This document shows, in pieces, positions 33,337-42,536 of a stretch of 47,478 nucleotides of DNA; position 1 is the stretch's first letter; each line of letters opens with the position of its first letter. The position numbers and the translations under genes were made by a program. Under the pieces are notes generated by a model that saw nothing but the letters and a program-made list of their open reading frames with translations, made no database searches and was not told the origin of the DNA. Origin of the DNA: Paraburkholderia terricola (GTDB lineage: Bacteria; Pseudomonadota; Gammaproteobacteria; Burkholderiales; Burkholderiaceae). The stretch spans positions 1 to 47,478 of the forward strand of contig NZ_FRAB01000047.1 in NCBI RefSeq assembly GCF_900142195.1, in the 5' to 3' direction.

Positions 33337-36300
33337 ATGACGACGGACGTTTCCGCTCAATCTTCCGCGCAGCCGCCCGGCGCGCCTCCGCCAGGAGAGC
33401 CGCCCGCACAACCGCCGCCTGCCGACGCGCCGCCGCCGAGGCGTCGCCTCGGCCGGCTGCTGCTGAAAACGCTCGCGTGGACGGTCGCGGTGTTGGTGCT
33501 GCTGCTCGCGCTGGCGCTCGGTCTGCTGTACGGCGCGCTGACGACCGAGCGCGGCACCGCGTACGCGTGGCAGGCGGCGGTCAGGCTGCTGGGCGGCAAG
33601 CTCACGGGCACGCTCGAAAGCGGCGCGCTCGCGAACGGCGTGCAACTGCGGCAAGTACGCTGGCGCAGCCTCGACGGCAGCGGCACCGACATCCAGGTCG
33701 ACCGCGTCGCGGGCCGCTGGGGATTCACGCGCGAGCCCTGGCGCTTCGCGATCGACTATCTGCATGTCGGCACGATCGACGCCCGGGTCGGCGCTTCGTC
33801 GAAGAGCAGCGAACCGCTGACGCTGCCGCAAGACTTGCGCTTGCCGCTGCAACTCGAAGTGCGCGACGTCCGGGTCGATAAGCTGTTGTTGCGCCAGGGC
33901 GGGTCGACGACCGAGTTCTCGCATTTCGCGTTTCATGGCCGCAGCGACGGGCGTCATCATCAAGCCGCGATCGAGCGGCTCGACACGCCGTTCGGCGCCT
34001 TGACGGCGACGGCCAGGCTCGATGGCGCGCGGCCGTTTCCGCTTTCCGGCGACATCGGCTATTCGGGCAAGGTCAACGAGGAAGCGGTTCAGGTGGACGG
34101 TCATCTGAGCGGCTCGCTGGAAAATCTGGTCGCCGAACTCGACGCCACCGGCATGAAGCTCGCCGGTCATGCGCGGGTCGAGGCCACGCCGTTCGGCGCG
34201 GTGCCTTTGCAGCGCGCCACGCTGACCTTCGATCACGTCAATCCGCAGGCGTTTGCGCCGGGCGCGCCGCTGGCGGATCTGGCGGTGCGGGCGGAGTTGC
34301 AGCCGGTAGGGCACGAAGAGGCGCCGGGCGGGGCGGGCGCGGTCGAGCTGGTTCCGGGCGCGGCGAGCGGGACGATGGCGGCGAGCGCTGCTGAGGCCGG
34401 CGGAGCTTCCGGTGCGGAGAGCGCCGGCAACGGCCGCGTCGCTCCCCACGCCGCCCAAAAAAGCGCCGCCGGTTTCGCCGTGGCCGGCCACATGTCGATC
34501 GTCAACGCCAAACCCGGCGCGATCGACCAGAACCTCCTGCCGCTGATCGACGCCAACGCCGACGTGCGCCTCGACGCCGAGGCGCAGCGCATCTCGAACC
34601 TGAACGTCCGGCTCGTGAAGAACGCCACGCTGACCGGCGGCGGCGCGCTGACCGGCAAGCGCGGGCGATTCGATCTGCAGGTCGCCGGGCTCGACCTGAA
34701 CGCGCTGCAGGCAACCGTGCGGCCCACGCAGCTTTCCGGCCCGATCGGGGTCCGTCTGAACGACGACGTGCAAAGCCTTACGCTCGATCTCGTCGATCCA
34801 AAAGCGGCGCTGCGCGCGCAAGGCAAGCTGACATTCGATCCGGCCCGCGTCGCCTTCAACGACGTGCGCATCACGTCGGGCAAGGGCCGCATCGATCTCT
34901 CCGGCGCGCTCAAGCACGACGCGAACTCCAGCTACAACCTGAAAGCGCAACTGACCGATTTCGATCCGTTGACGCTGACATCGCAGATGCCATCGCGCAC
35001 GCCGGTGACCGGGGCGACGCCGGCGTCGAGGGCCGACAAGGCCAAACAGGCCGCGGCCGAAGCGGGCAGCACGGCCGGCGCCAAAAGCGCGGCCCCAGGC
35101 GACAAAGCCGCCGCCGTGGCGAAAAACACCGCGAAGGCCACGGTGAAGTCGGAAGTCGTTCAGCGCAAGACACCGCCGCCACGACGCGGCGCGCCGCCCG
35201 TCCGCAAGATCGAGGCACGCGTGAACGGCACGCTCACCGCGGCCGGCATGCTGGCTCCGGTCTTCACCACCAAGGCCGAATTCAAGCTCGGTCCGAGCGT
35301 CTACGACGGCCTGCCGCTGACCGGCGGCGGCACGATCCAGCTCGCCGGCTCGCGGATCTTGCCGAGTCGCGCGAATCTGTCGGTGGCGGGCAACCAGGTG
35401 GACCTGCAAGGCAGCTTCGGCGCGCGCGGCGACCGGCTGCGTTTTCGTGTCGACGCACCGCAACTGGCGCGCCTCGGTTTCGGACTCGCCGGCCTGGTGG
35501 CGGCCGACGGCGATCTCACCGGCTCGTTCGAGCACCCGAATGTCGTGCTGAACTACAAGGCTGACAGCGTGGTATTCAGCAGCAACCGCGTCGGTCATGC
35601 GGAAGGTCATGCGGAACTGCGCGACGGCGCGAACGGCGCGCTGGTCTTCAGCACCGACGCGCGCAACGTGAGCGCGGGCGGCGTCGACCTGGCCACGCTC
35701 ACGGCGCGTCTGTCCGGCACGCGCGCCAATCACACGCTCGAGGCCGCGGCCACCGGCAAACTGCAGGACCGTCCGCTCGCTCTCACGCTCGCCGCCAACG
35801 GCAAGCTGACCGAAGCCCGCGACGGCACGCGCTGGGACGGCACCGTGACCCGTTTGCAGAACCGCGGCACGCCGGCGCTGAATCTCGAAGCGCCGCTCGC
35901 GGTGAGCGCCGGGCCGAGCCGCCTGACCCTCGGCGCGACCCGCCTCACGCTCGAAGGCGCGGTGCTGAGCCTGAAATCGTTCGCCTTCGACCACGGCAAG
36001 ATTCAGTCGGCGGGCAGCTTGACCGATATTTCGCTCGCGCGTTTGCAGGATCTGCGGCGCGAGGTCACCGGCACGCCGCCCGTCGTCAAGACCGATCTCG
36101 TGTTCGACGGCGAGTGGGATTTCTCGCTGGGCAGCACGGCTAGCGGCCACATCCAGTTAAAGCGCCGCGCCGGCGACGTCACGGTCGAAATCGGCCGCGG
36201 CCTCGCCTCGCTGGGTATCACCGACCTCAGCGCGCGCGCCGACTTCACCGGCGGCAACCGGCTCAATGCCACCGTGCATGCGCAGGCCAACCGGATCGGC

Positions 36301-37680
36301 GTGATCGATGCCGACGCGCACACCACGCTCGCGATGCGCGACGGTTTCCTCACCGTGAACGAAGAGGGCCCGCTCACCGGCAACGTGAATGCGAACGTGC
36401 CGTCGCTCAAAACCACCGGCGGCCTGTTCGGGCCGAGTTATCTGCTCGACGGCCACCTCGCGCTCAAGCTCGCGCTCGGCGGCACGGTTGCCAAGCCGAA
36501 CCTGACGGGGTCGCTGATCGGCGACGGTTTGTCCGCGACGCTGGTGGACCAGGGCGTGCAGTTGAAGGACGGCGTGGTGCGCATCGCGCTCTCGCACAAT
36601 CTGGTCGATTTCCAGCAGGTCGAGTTTCATGGCGCGAGCGGCACGCTGCGCGCGACCGGGCGCGTGCGTCTGGACGGCGCGGAGCCGGACCTGACCGCGA
36701 GCATCGTCGCGGACAAGCTCGAGTTGTTCGCGGCGCCGGACCGGAATCTGTCGCTGTCGGGCAGCGCGAGCGTGGCCAACGCCGGCGCGCAGGGCGGCAT
36801 GGCGATCAACGGCAAATTCGCGGTCGACCATGCGTTGTTCGACATGCCGGAAGAGTCCGCGCCGAAACTGGGCGACGACGTGGTGGTGGTGCGCCCGGAC
36901 GGCACGGTCGCGGGCGAGCGGCCGAAGCCGGTGCCCGGCACCAACAAGCCGGTCGGCCCGTTCGCGCCGCGCGCCAATATCGACATCGACCTCGGCAAGG
37001 ATTTCCGTTTCCGCGGACAAGGCGCGGACCTGGGCCTGACCGGCACGATCACGGCGATGAGCGCGCCGAATCTGCCGCTGCGCGCGGTCGGCAATGTGCG
37101 GGTCACGCCAGGCTCGACCTATACGCAGTTCGGCCGCAAGCTCAACATCGAGAACGGCTTTTTCACGTTCAACGGTCCGGTGGCGAATCCGGGCATCAAT
37201 ATTCTGGCGATGCGCCGCAATCAGCAGGTCGAGGCGGGCGTGCAGGTCACGGGCACGGTCCAGTTCCCGGTGGCGAAGCTGGTGTCGGAGCCGAACGTGC
37301 CGGATAACGAAAAGCTTTCGTGGCTGCTGTTCGGCCACGGCACGGACCAGGGCAACAACGTCGGACAGCAAAGCACGATGACCACCGCGCTCGCGCTGCT
37401 CGGCAGCGCGAGCGGCAAGCGGATCGCGCAGACCTTCGGGCTCGACGAGTTTTCCATCGGCCGAAGCGAGGTCGGGCTGACCGATCCGCAGGTGGTGATG
37501 GTATCGAAGGCGATCAACGAGTGGCTCGTGCTCGGCTACGAGCAGGGGCTGCAGTCGGCGAGCAATGCAATCAAGGCGACGGTCAATCTGACGCGCTACT
37601 GGTCCGTTGCGACTTACGGCGGCACTTTCGACGGCGTCGAACTGCTGTATACGCGGCGCTTCGACCGGATCCGGTGGTGA
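33337..37680 (+). CDS. tamB: Translocation and assembly module subunit TamB
   Basis: A 1447-residue AsmA-like protein that spans the periplasm from an N-terminal inner-membrane anchor (about residues 46-68) to TamA. The first 40 residues are Pro-rich and cytosolic. The bulk is repeating beta-taco structure, and the C-terminal DUF490 domain (about 1050-1447) ends with NLTRYWSVATYGGTFDGVELLYTRRF-type strands. Two low-complexity Ala/Gly/Lys inserts (about 328-382 and 560-625) are unusual and lie between structured parts. The tamA-tamB pair is conserved and surely one operon. Confidence 0.93.
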   Translation: MTTDVSAQSSAQPPGAPPPGEPPAQPPPADAPPPRRRLGRLLLKTLAWTVAVLVLLLALALGLLYGALTTERGTAYAWQAAVRLLGGKLTGTLESGALANGVQLRQVRWRSLDGSGTDIQVDRVAGRWGFTREPWRFAIDYLHVGTIDARVGASSKSSEPLTLPQDLRLPLQLEVRDVRVDKLLLRQGGSTTEFSHFAFHGRSDGRHHQAAIERLDTPFGALTATARLDGARPFPLSGDIGYSGKVNEEAVQVDGHLSGSLENLVAELDATGMKLAGHARVEATPFGAVPLQRATLTFDHVNPQAFAPGAPLADLAVRAELQPVGHEEAPGGAGAVELVPGAASGTMAASAAEAGGASGAESAGNGRVAPHAAQKSAAGFAVAGHMSIVNAKPGAIDQNLLPLIDANADVRLDAEAQRISNLNVRLVKNATLTGGGALTGKRGRFDLQVAGLDLNALQATVRPTQLSGPIGVRLNDDVQSLTLDLVDPKAALRAQGKLTFDPARVAFNDVRITSGKGRIDLSGALKHDANSSYNLKAQLTDFDPLTLTSQMPSRTPVTGATPASRADKAKQAAAEAGSTAGAKSAAPGDKAAAVAKNTAKATVKSEVVQRKTPPPRRGAPPVRKIEARVNGTLTAAGMLAPVFTTKAEFKLGPSVYDGLPLTGGGTIQLAGSRILPSRANLSVAGNQVDLQGSFGARGDRLRFRVDAPQLARLGFGLAGLVAADGDLTGSFEHPNVVLNYKADSVVFSSNRVGHAEGHAELRDGANGALVFSTDARNVSAGGVDLATLTARLSGTRANHTLEAAATGKLQDRPLALTLAANGKLTEARDGTRWDGTVTRLQNRGTPALNLEAPLAVSAGPSRLTLGATRLTLEGAVLSLKSFAFDHGKIQSAGSLTDISLARLQDLRREVTGTPPVVKTDLVFDGEWDFSLGSTASGHIQLKRRAGDVTVEIGRGLASLGITDLSARADFTGGNRLNATVHAQANRIGVIDADAHTTLAMRDGFLTVNEEGPLTGNVNANVPSLKTTGGLFGPSYLLDGHLALKLALGGTVAKPNLTGSLIGDGLSATLVDQGVQLKDGVVRIALSHNLVDFQQVEFHGASGTLRATGRVRLDGAEPDLTASIVADKLELFAAPDRNLSLSGSASVANAGAQGGMAINGKFAVDHALFDMPEESAPKLGDDVVVVRPDGTVAGERPKPVPGTNKPVGPFAPRANIDIDLGKDFRFRGQGADLGLTGTITAMSAPNLPLRAVGNVRVTPGSTYTQFGRKLNIENGFFTFNGPVANPGINILAMRRNQQVEAGVQVTGTVQFPVAKLVSEPNVPDNEKLSWLLFGHGTDQGNNVGQQSTMTTALALLGSASGKRIAQTFGLDEFSIGRSEVGLTDPQVVMVSKAINEWLVLGYEQGLQSASNAIKATVNLTRYWSVATYGGTFDGVELLYTRRFDRIRW

Positions 37681-37732
37681 TGGCCGGATCGCCGCGAGAG
37701 CGGCGCGGCGGGCAACGCCACGTCACGGCATA

Positions 37733-37769
37733 AAAAAACGGCACGCCTTTGCAGGGCGTGCCGTTTTTT
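37733..37769. terminator. Bidirectional terminator tamB / metG
   Basis: A 14-bp stem (ACGGCACGCC core with flanking A-run and T-run, 6-nt loop) between the convergent tamB and metG genes, about 55 bp after tamB and 60 bp before the metG stop. Confidence 0.9.
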
Positions 37770-37827
37770 GTTCGTGCCTCCCGGCTTTGAAGCCGGGCGC
37801 CGCGCTTCCTTCGGGCTTACTTCACGT

Positions 37828-39972
37828 TTATTTCACGCGCATGCCCGGCTTTGCGCCGCTGTCCGGCTCCAGCACGTAGAGGCCCGGTTCGGCTTTCTCG
37901 TCGGTGGCCGAGGCCGCCAGCACCATGCCCTCGGACATGCCGAACTTCATCTTGCGCGGCGCGAGATTCGCGACCATCACCGTCAGCTTGCCGACCAGCT
38001 GCTCCGGCTGATACGCCGACTTGATGCCCGAGAACACGTTGCGGGTGTTCTCCTCGCCGACGTCGAGCGTGAGTTGCAGCAATTTGTCCGAGCCTTCCAC
38101 CGCCTTGCAGTCGACGATTTTCGCGATGCGCAGATCGATCTTGGCGAAGTCGTCGATCGAGATGATGGCGGGCGCTTCGTCTTTGTCGACGGCGGCGGCG
38201 GCCGCTGTTGCCCTTGCCGCCTTCGACTTGTGTTTCGCGTCGGCCGGCGCCGCTTCCGGCGTGGCTTGCAGCGAATCGCGATTGGCCGCCAGCAGCGCCT
38301 CGATCTGCTTCGGATCGACGCGCGTCATCAAATGCTTGTACGCGTTGATGGGGCGCGCGGAGGACAGCGGCACGTTGGCGTCGGCCCACACCAGCGGCTC
38401 GATGCCGAGGAAGCCTTCGACGGCTTCGGCCAGCTTCGGCAGCACGGGCTTGAGCGCCAGCGATAGCAGACGGAAAGCCTCGATGCTCACGCTGCAGGTT
38501 TCATGCAGCGCGTCCGGGTTTGCCGGGTCTTTCGCCTGATCCCACGGCTTGGCGGTGTCGACGTAGGCATTGACCGCGTCGGCCAGATCCATGGTTTGAC
38601 GCAGCGCGCGGTTGTACTCGCGCGCCTCGTAGTTCGCGGCGATCTGCGGCACGGCGGCGCGCAGCGAGGCGAGCAGCGGATGCTGCATCGCGCTGTCCCG
38701 CACGCGGCCGTCGAAACGCTTGATCAGGAAGCCGGCGGCGCGGCTCGCGATGTTCACGTACTTGCCCACCAGATCGCTGTTCACGCGCGCCTGGAAGTCG
38801 TCGAGGTTCAGGTCGAGGTCTTCCATCGTGCTGTTCAGCTTGGCCGCGAAGTAGTAGCGCAGCCATTCCGGATTGAGGCCCGTGTCGATCACGCTTTGCG
38901 CGGTGATGAAGGTGCCGCGCGACTTCGACATCTTCGCGCCGTCCACCGTCAGGAACCCGTGCGCGAACACGTTGGTCGGCGTGCGGTGGCCCGAAAACTC
39001 GAGCATGGCCGGCCAGAACAGCGTGTGGAAATACAGAATGTCCTTGCCGATGAAATGGTATTGCTCGGCGGTCGAGCCCTGGCGGACCCACGCGTCGAAA
39101 TCCAGCCCGCGTTTTTCAGCGAGGTTCTTGAAGCTCGCGTAATAGCCGACCGGCGCATCCAGCCACACGTAGAAATACTTGCCCGGCGCGCCCGGAATCT
39201 CGAAGCCGAAATACGGCGCGTCGCGCGAGATGTCCCAATCGGCGAGCTTGGCTTCGCCGGCGTCGCCAAGCCATTCACGCATCTTGTTGGTGGCTTCGGG
39301 CTGCGCCAGGCCGCCCACCCACGCGCGCAGGAAATTCTCGCAGCGCGGATCCGACAGGCGGAAGAAATAGTGCGTCGAGGTCTTGCGGATCGGCGTGGCG
39401 CCGGAGACCACCGAATAGGGATTGACCAGTTCGGTGGGCTGGTAAGTGGAACCGCACACTTCGCAACTGTCGCCGTATTGGTCTTTCGCGCCGCACTTCG
39501 GACACTCGCCCTTGATGAAGCGGTCCGGCAGGAACATTTCCTTGACGGGGTCGTAGGCCTGTTCGATATCGCGCGCGTCGATCAGGCCGGCTTCTTTCAA
39601 CGCCAGATAGACGTTCTCGCTGAGAATGCGGTTCTCTTCGGAATCGGTCGTGTAGTAATTGTCGAAGGAAATCCCGAAGCTGTCGAAATCGCGCTTGTGC
39701 TCCTGCCACACGCGGTCGATCAACTGTTTCGGCGTGAGTCCTTCCTTTTCCGCGCGCAGCATGACCGGCGTGCCGTGCGTGTCGTCGGCGCCCACGTAAT
39801 AGACCTCGTGACCGTGCATTCGCAACGTCCGAACCCAGATGTCCGTCTGGATATATTCGACCAGATGGCCAATATGGATCTGCCCATTCGCATACGGAAG
39901 GGCCGACGTGACGAGAACCTGGCGACGGCCTGACGGCGCGCCTGCGGAGAGATCGGTTGCGGGTGCTGACAT
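37828..39972 (-). CDS. metG: Methionyl-tRNA synthetase MetG
   Basis: A 714-residue class Ia synthetase that charges tRNA-Met. HIGH motif at residues 33-36, zinc-binding CPKCG...CEVCG in the connective peptide, KMSKS at 347-351, and a C-terminal tRNA-binding (EMAP/OB-fold) dimerisation domain (about 610-714, IDDFAKIDLRIAKI). A Lys/Ala-rich linker precedes the last domain. A TAGAAT -10-like hexamer is at 40009-40014 on the minus strand, about 40 bp before the start. The metG/apbC divergent grouping is known in proteobacteria; here an OmpA-like gene lies between them. Confidence 0.97.
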   Translation of the reverse strand: MSAPATDLSAGAPSGRRQVLVTSALPYANGQIHIGHLVEYIQTDIWVRTLRMHGHEVYYVGADDTHGTPVMLRAEKEGLTPKQLIDRVWQEHKRDFDSFGISFDNYYTTDSEENRILSENVYLALKEAGLIDARDIEQAYDPVKEMFLPDRFIKGECPKCGAKDQYGDSCEVCGSTYQPTELVNPYSVVSGATPIRKTSTHYFFRLSDPRCENFLRAWVGGLAQPEATNKMREWLGDAGEAKLADWDISRDAPYFGFEIPGAPGKYFYVWLDAPVGYYASFKNLAEKRGLDFDAWVRQGSTAEQYHFIGKDILYFHTLFWPAMLEFSGHRTPTNVFAHGFLTVDGAKMSKSRGTFITAQSVIDTGLNPEWLRYYFAAKLNSTMEDLDLNLDDFQARVNSDLVGKYVNIASRAAGFLIKRFDGRVRDSAMQHPLLASLRAAVPQIAANYEAREYNRALRQTMDLADAVNAYVDTAKPWDQAKDPANPDALHETCSVSIEAFRLLSLALKPVLPKLAEAVEGFLGIEPLVWADANVPLSSARPINAYKHLMTRVDPKQIEALLAANRDSLQATPEAAPADAKHKSKAARATAAAAAVDKDEAPAIISIDDFAKIDLRIAKIVDCKAVEGSDKLLQLTLDVGEENTRNVFSGIKSAYQPEQLVGKLTVMVANLAPRKMKFGMSEGMVLAASATDEKAEPGLYVLEPDSGAKPGMRVK

Positions 39973-40322
39973 AAGGATGGTGGGAGCCTGCGGTGGGACG
40001 AAACGTTGATTCTAGCAGGGCAGGCGCCCGGCGCGGCGCGGGCTGGATCGGCTGGAGGGGCCGTGAAGAAGCGCGACGGTGTATACCGAGTGCCCAAAAA
40101 AAACCGGGGCTATTAAACCCCGGAGCAACAACGACAAGAGGAGAATGGTGACGCGGCGGCGATTGCCAGCCACGTACCGTAAAGAGAGACAGCGGATTTT
40201 CAGCAGAGTTCGAAATTTTTTACGTTCTCGTGCAGGTTTTCTCCCAGCTCGGTTTTACGGTTCGCGGACGCCCGCGGCGCAAGCCCGGCGCCCGCTTCCT
40301 CATCCTCTTTCGAGCCGTGACG
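39973..40322. other. metG 5' region and long 3' region of the OmpA-like gene
   Basis: 350 bp without a coding gene. It holds the metG promoter region (about 39973-40050), an intrinsic terminator (40094-40126), and about 200 nt of transcribed 3' sequence after the OmpA-like stop codon. That 3' sequence is less GC-rich than its surroundings and contains a pyrimidine-rich stretch just before the terminator. Confidence 0.5.
40094..40126 (-). terminator. Intrinsic terminator downstream of the OmpA-like gene
   Basis: On the minus strand a CUCCGGGGUUU / AGCCCCGG hairpin (7-bp CCGGGGU-type stem, short AT loop) is followed by eight U residues. It lies about 200 nt after the OmpA-like stop. Confidence 0.88.
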
Positions 40323-40976
40323 TCATTGCGTGGCGTGCTGCGCCGTGGCGCGCAGATAGATTTCCACGCGACGGTTCGCGGCGCGGCCAGCTTCGGTGTT
40401 GTTGTCGGCGATCGGCTGGTTCGGGCCCATGCCTTGTGCCGACAGGCGTTGCGGCGCGACGCCACGTTGGCCCAGGTAGCCCGTCACGCTTTGCGCGCGG
40501 TTGACCGACAGCGTCTGGTTGTACGCCGGCTGGCCGGTGCTATCCGTGTGGCCGACCACCTGAGCGATCAGTTCCGGGTTCTGCTGCAGGGTCTGCGCAA
40601 GCTGATCCAGCACCGGGGCGAACGACGGCTTGACCGCGTAGCTGTTCGTGTCGAACGTGACCGAGCTCGGAATGTTCAGCTTGAGCGAGCCGTCCGGCTG
40701 CTCGGTGATCTGCGTGCCGGTGCCCTTGGTGGCGCCGGAGAGCTTGTTGTGAATGGCTTGCCAGTTGTAGCCGGTGATGCCGCCCACCGCTGCGCCGACG
40801 CCCGCGCCGATCGCCGCGCCCTTGCCGCCGCCGAAGATCGCGCCCAGCGCCGCGCCGGTGCCGGCGCCCACGCCCGTGCCGACGGCCGTGTTAGTGCCCT
40901 GTTGGCTTGCGCAGCCTGCCAGCAGGGAGCCGGCAACGGCGAATACAGCCAGGCGAGTCATGATTTTTGCATTCAT
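40323..40976 (-). CDS. OmpA-family lipoprotein with glycine-zipper segment
   Basis: A 217-residue outer-membrane lipoprotein. The type II signal peptide has lipobox LLAGC (Cys22). A glycine-zipper region (about 30-70, GTGVGAGTGAALGAIFGGGKGAAIGAG in part) suggests membrane insertion or oligomerisation. The C-terminal OmpA peptidoglycan-binding domain (about 105-215) has VGHTDSTG, NRAQSVTGYL and NRRVEI, with the Asp and Arg that bind diaminopimelate. It fits the YiaD/Pal-like group. The start at 40976 follows AGAGGA. The 3' UTR is long. Confidence 0.91.
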   Translation of the reverse strand: MNAKIMTRLAVFAVAGSLLAGCASQQGTNTAVGTGVGAGTGAALGAIFGGGKGAAIGAGVGAAVGGITGYNWQAIHNKLSGATKGTGTQITEQPDGSLKLNIPSSVTFDTNSYAVKPSFAPVLDQLAQTLQQNPELIAQVVGHTDSTGQPAYNQTLSVNRAQSVTGYLGQRGVAPQRLSAQGMGPNQPIADNNTEAGRAANRRVEIYLRATAQHATQ

Positions 40977-41315
40977 TTTTGATTCCTCTTGAGTGAAGCG
41001 AGTAACGCGGCAGTTAGCGATCAATCCATTTCGGCTAACGTGACGCGAGTAAAGCGGACTGCTCGACAATACGGAAAATCCTACGCTTTCTAAGTCCCGG
41101 TCCGACAGTGAAGCAGGGTCTTGCGGCACGGCTTGGCGCCAGCCACTACAATATTAGCTGGTGTACGCAGCGATGCGACCCCTTCGGCGTTCCGCCTGCC
41201 GGAAGGGTGCCCGGCAGGCCGGGTTTTCGCAATGCTGTCTAACAATTTCTTTCAAATTCCGGCGCGCGCGCAGACCCGATTCGCGCCGCGCCGCAAGTGT
41301 TCCCACGGAGTGTCA
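40977..41315. promoter_or_regulatory. Divergent ompA-like / apbC region with apbC leader hairpins
   Basis: 339 bp between divergent genes. A TACAAT -10-like hexamer (41147-41152) with a poor -35 may start apbC, leaving a leader of about 155 nt. In that leader 41195-41202 pairs with 41211-41218 (CCTGCCGG / CCGGCAGG), followed by CCGGGTTTT, a terminator-like form. Segment 41181-41188 can instead pair with 41198-41206, using the same bases. GGAG at 41307-41310 is the apbC ribosome site. Confidence 0.45.
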
Positions 41316-42404
41316 ATGAGTATCGATCGGGCTTTGATCGACGCTGCCCTCGCAGCCGTCACCGACCCCAACACGGGCCGGCCCTACGCCGCTGCCAGGA
41401 ACATCAAGAACGTCGCCGTGGAAGGCGACACGGTCAGCCTCGAGGTGGTGCTCGGCTATCCGGCGAGACGCCAGTTCGAAGCGGTCCGCGCGCAGTTCGC
41501 GGACGCGCTGCGAGGCGTGCCGGGCGTAACGAACGCGCGCATCGAGGTGTCGCAGCAGATCGCGGCGCATACCGTGCAGCGCGGCGTGAAACTCTTGCCG
41601 AGCGTGAAAAACATCGTCGCGGTGGCGTCGGGCAAGGGCGGTGTCGGCAAGAGCACGACCGCCGTGAACCTGGCGCTGGCGCTAGCGAGCGAAGGGGCGT
41701 CGGTCGGCATACTCGACGCGGACATTTATGGTCCGTCGCTGCCCATGATGCTCGGCATCGTCGGCCGCCCCGAGTCGCCCGACGAGAAGTCGATGAACCC
41801 GATGACCGGCCACGGCGTGCAGGCCAATTCGATCGGCTTTCTGATCGAACAGGACAACCCGATGGTGTGGCGCGGCCCGATGGCCACGTCGGCGCTCGAG
41901 CAACTGCTGCGGCAGACCAACTGGCAGGATCTCGACTACCTGATCGTCGACATGCCGCCGGGCACCGGCGACATTCAGCTGACCTTGTCGCAACGCGTGC
42001 CGGTGACGGGCGCCGTGATCGTCACGACGCCGCAGGACATCGCGCTCCTCGACGCGAAGAAGGGTCTCAAGATGTTCGAAAAGGTCGGCATTCCGATTCT
42101 CGGCATCGTCGAGAACATGGGCATGCACATCTGCTCGAATTGCGGCCATGAAGAGCACATTTTCGGCGCCGGCGGCGGCGAGCGAATGGCGAAGGAATAT
42201 GGCGTCGAGGTGCTCGGCAGTCTGCCGCTCGACATCGCGATCCGCGAGCAGGCCGACTCGGGCCGGCCGACCGTGGTGGCGGACCCCGAAGGACGCATCG
42301 CGGAGATCTACCGGTCGATCGCACGCAAGGTCGCGGTTCATATCGCCGAGCGGGCGCGCGACATGACGTCGAAGTTCCCCAACATAGTCGTGCAGAACAC
42401 CTGA
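41316..42404 (+). CDS. apbC: Iron-sulfur cluster carrier ATPase ApbC (Mrp)
   Basis: A 362-residue Mrp/NBP35-family P-loop ATPase that carries and delivers Fe-S clusters. The N-terminal MIP18 (DUF59) domain is about residues 5-80. The ATPase domain has the deviant Walker A GKGGVGKST (about 107-115), Walker B LIVDMPPGTGD, and the cluster-binding CxxC in ICSNCGHEE. The start at 41316 is chosen for the GGAG site and family N-terminus; the frame is open upstream to 41121 without support. It is divergent from the OmpA-like gene, and a SodC-like gene follows 132 bp later. Confidence 0.95.
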   Translation: MSIDRALIDAALAAVTDPNTGRPYAAARNIKNVAVEGDTVSLEVVLGYPARRQFEAVRAQFADALRGVPGVTNARIEVSQQIAAHTVQRGVKLLPSVKNIVAVASGKGGVGKSTTAVNLALALASEGASVGILDADIYGPSLPMMLGIVGRPESPDEKSMNPMTGHGVQANSIGFLIEQDNPMVWRGPMATSALEQLLRQTNWQDLDYLIVDMPPGTGDIQLTLSQRVPVTGAVIVTTPQDIALLDAKKGLKMFEKVGIPILGIVENMGMHICSNCGHEEHIFGAGGGERMAKEYGVEVLGSLPLDIAIREQADSGRPTVVADPEGRIAEIYRSIARKVAVHIAERARDMTSKFPNIVVQNT

Positions 42405-42536
42405 CCAGGCGCTTGGGCGAGGCGCCTGTCCGCGCCTATTTGCGCTGGTTTGCGGCTGGTCTCGCGGTATCATGTCGGCTTCACAAGTTCGGCTCGGCGG
42501 CCGCAGGGGCGGCCGCCAGGCCGGCAAGAGGATCGC

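Noticed and set aside
33322..36150. A 942-codon open frame antisense to tamB
   Set aside because: GC-rich codon bias leaves the antisense frame open. Its product is Arg/Gln/His-rich with no domain, while tamB is clearly the real gene.
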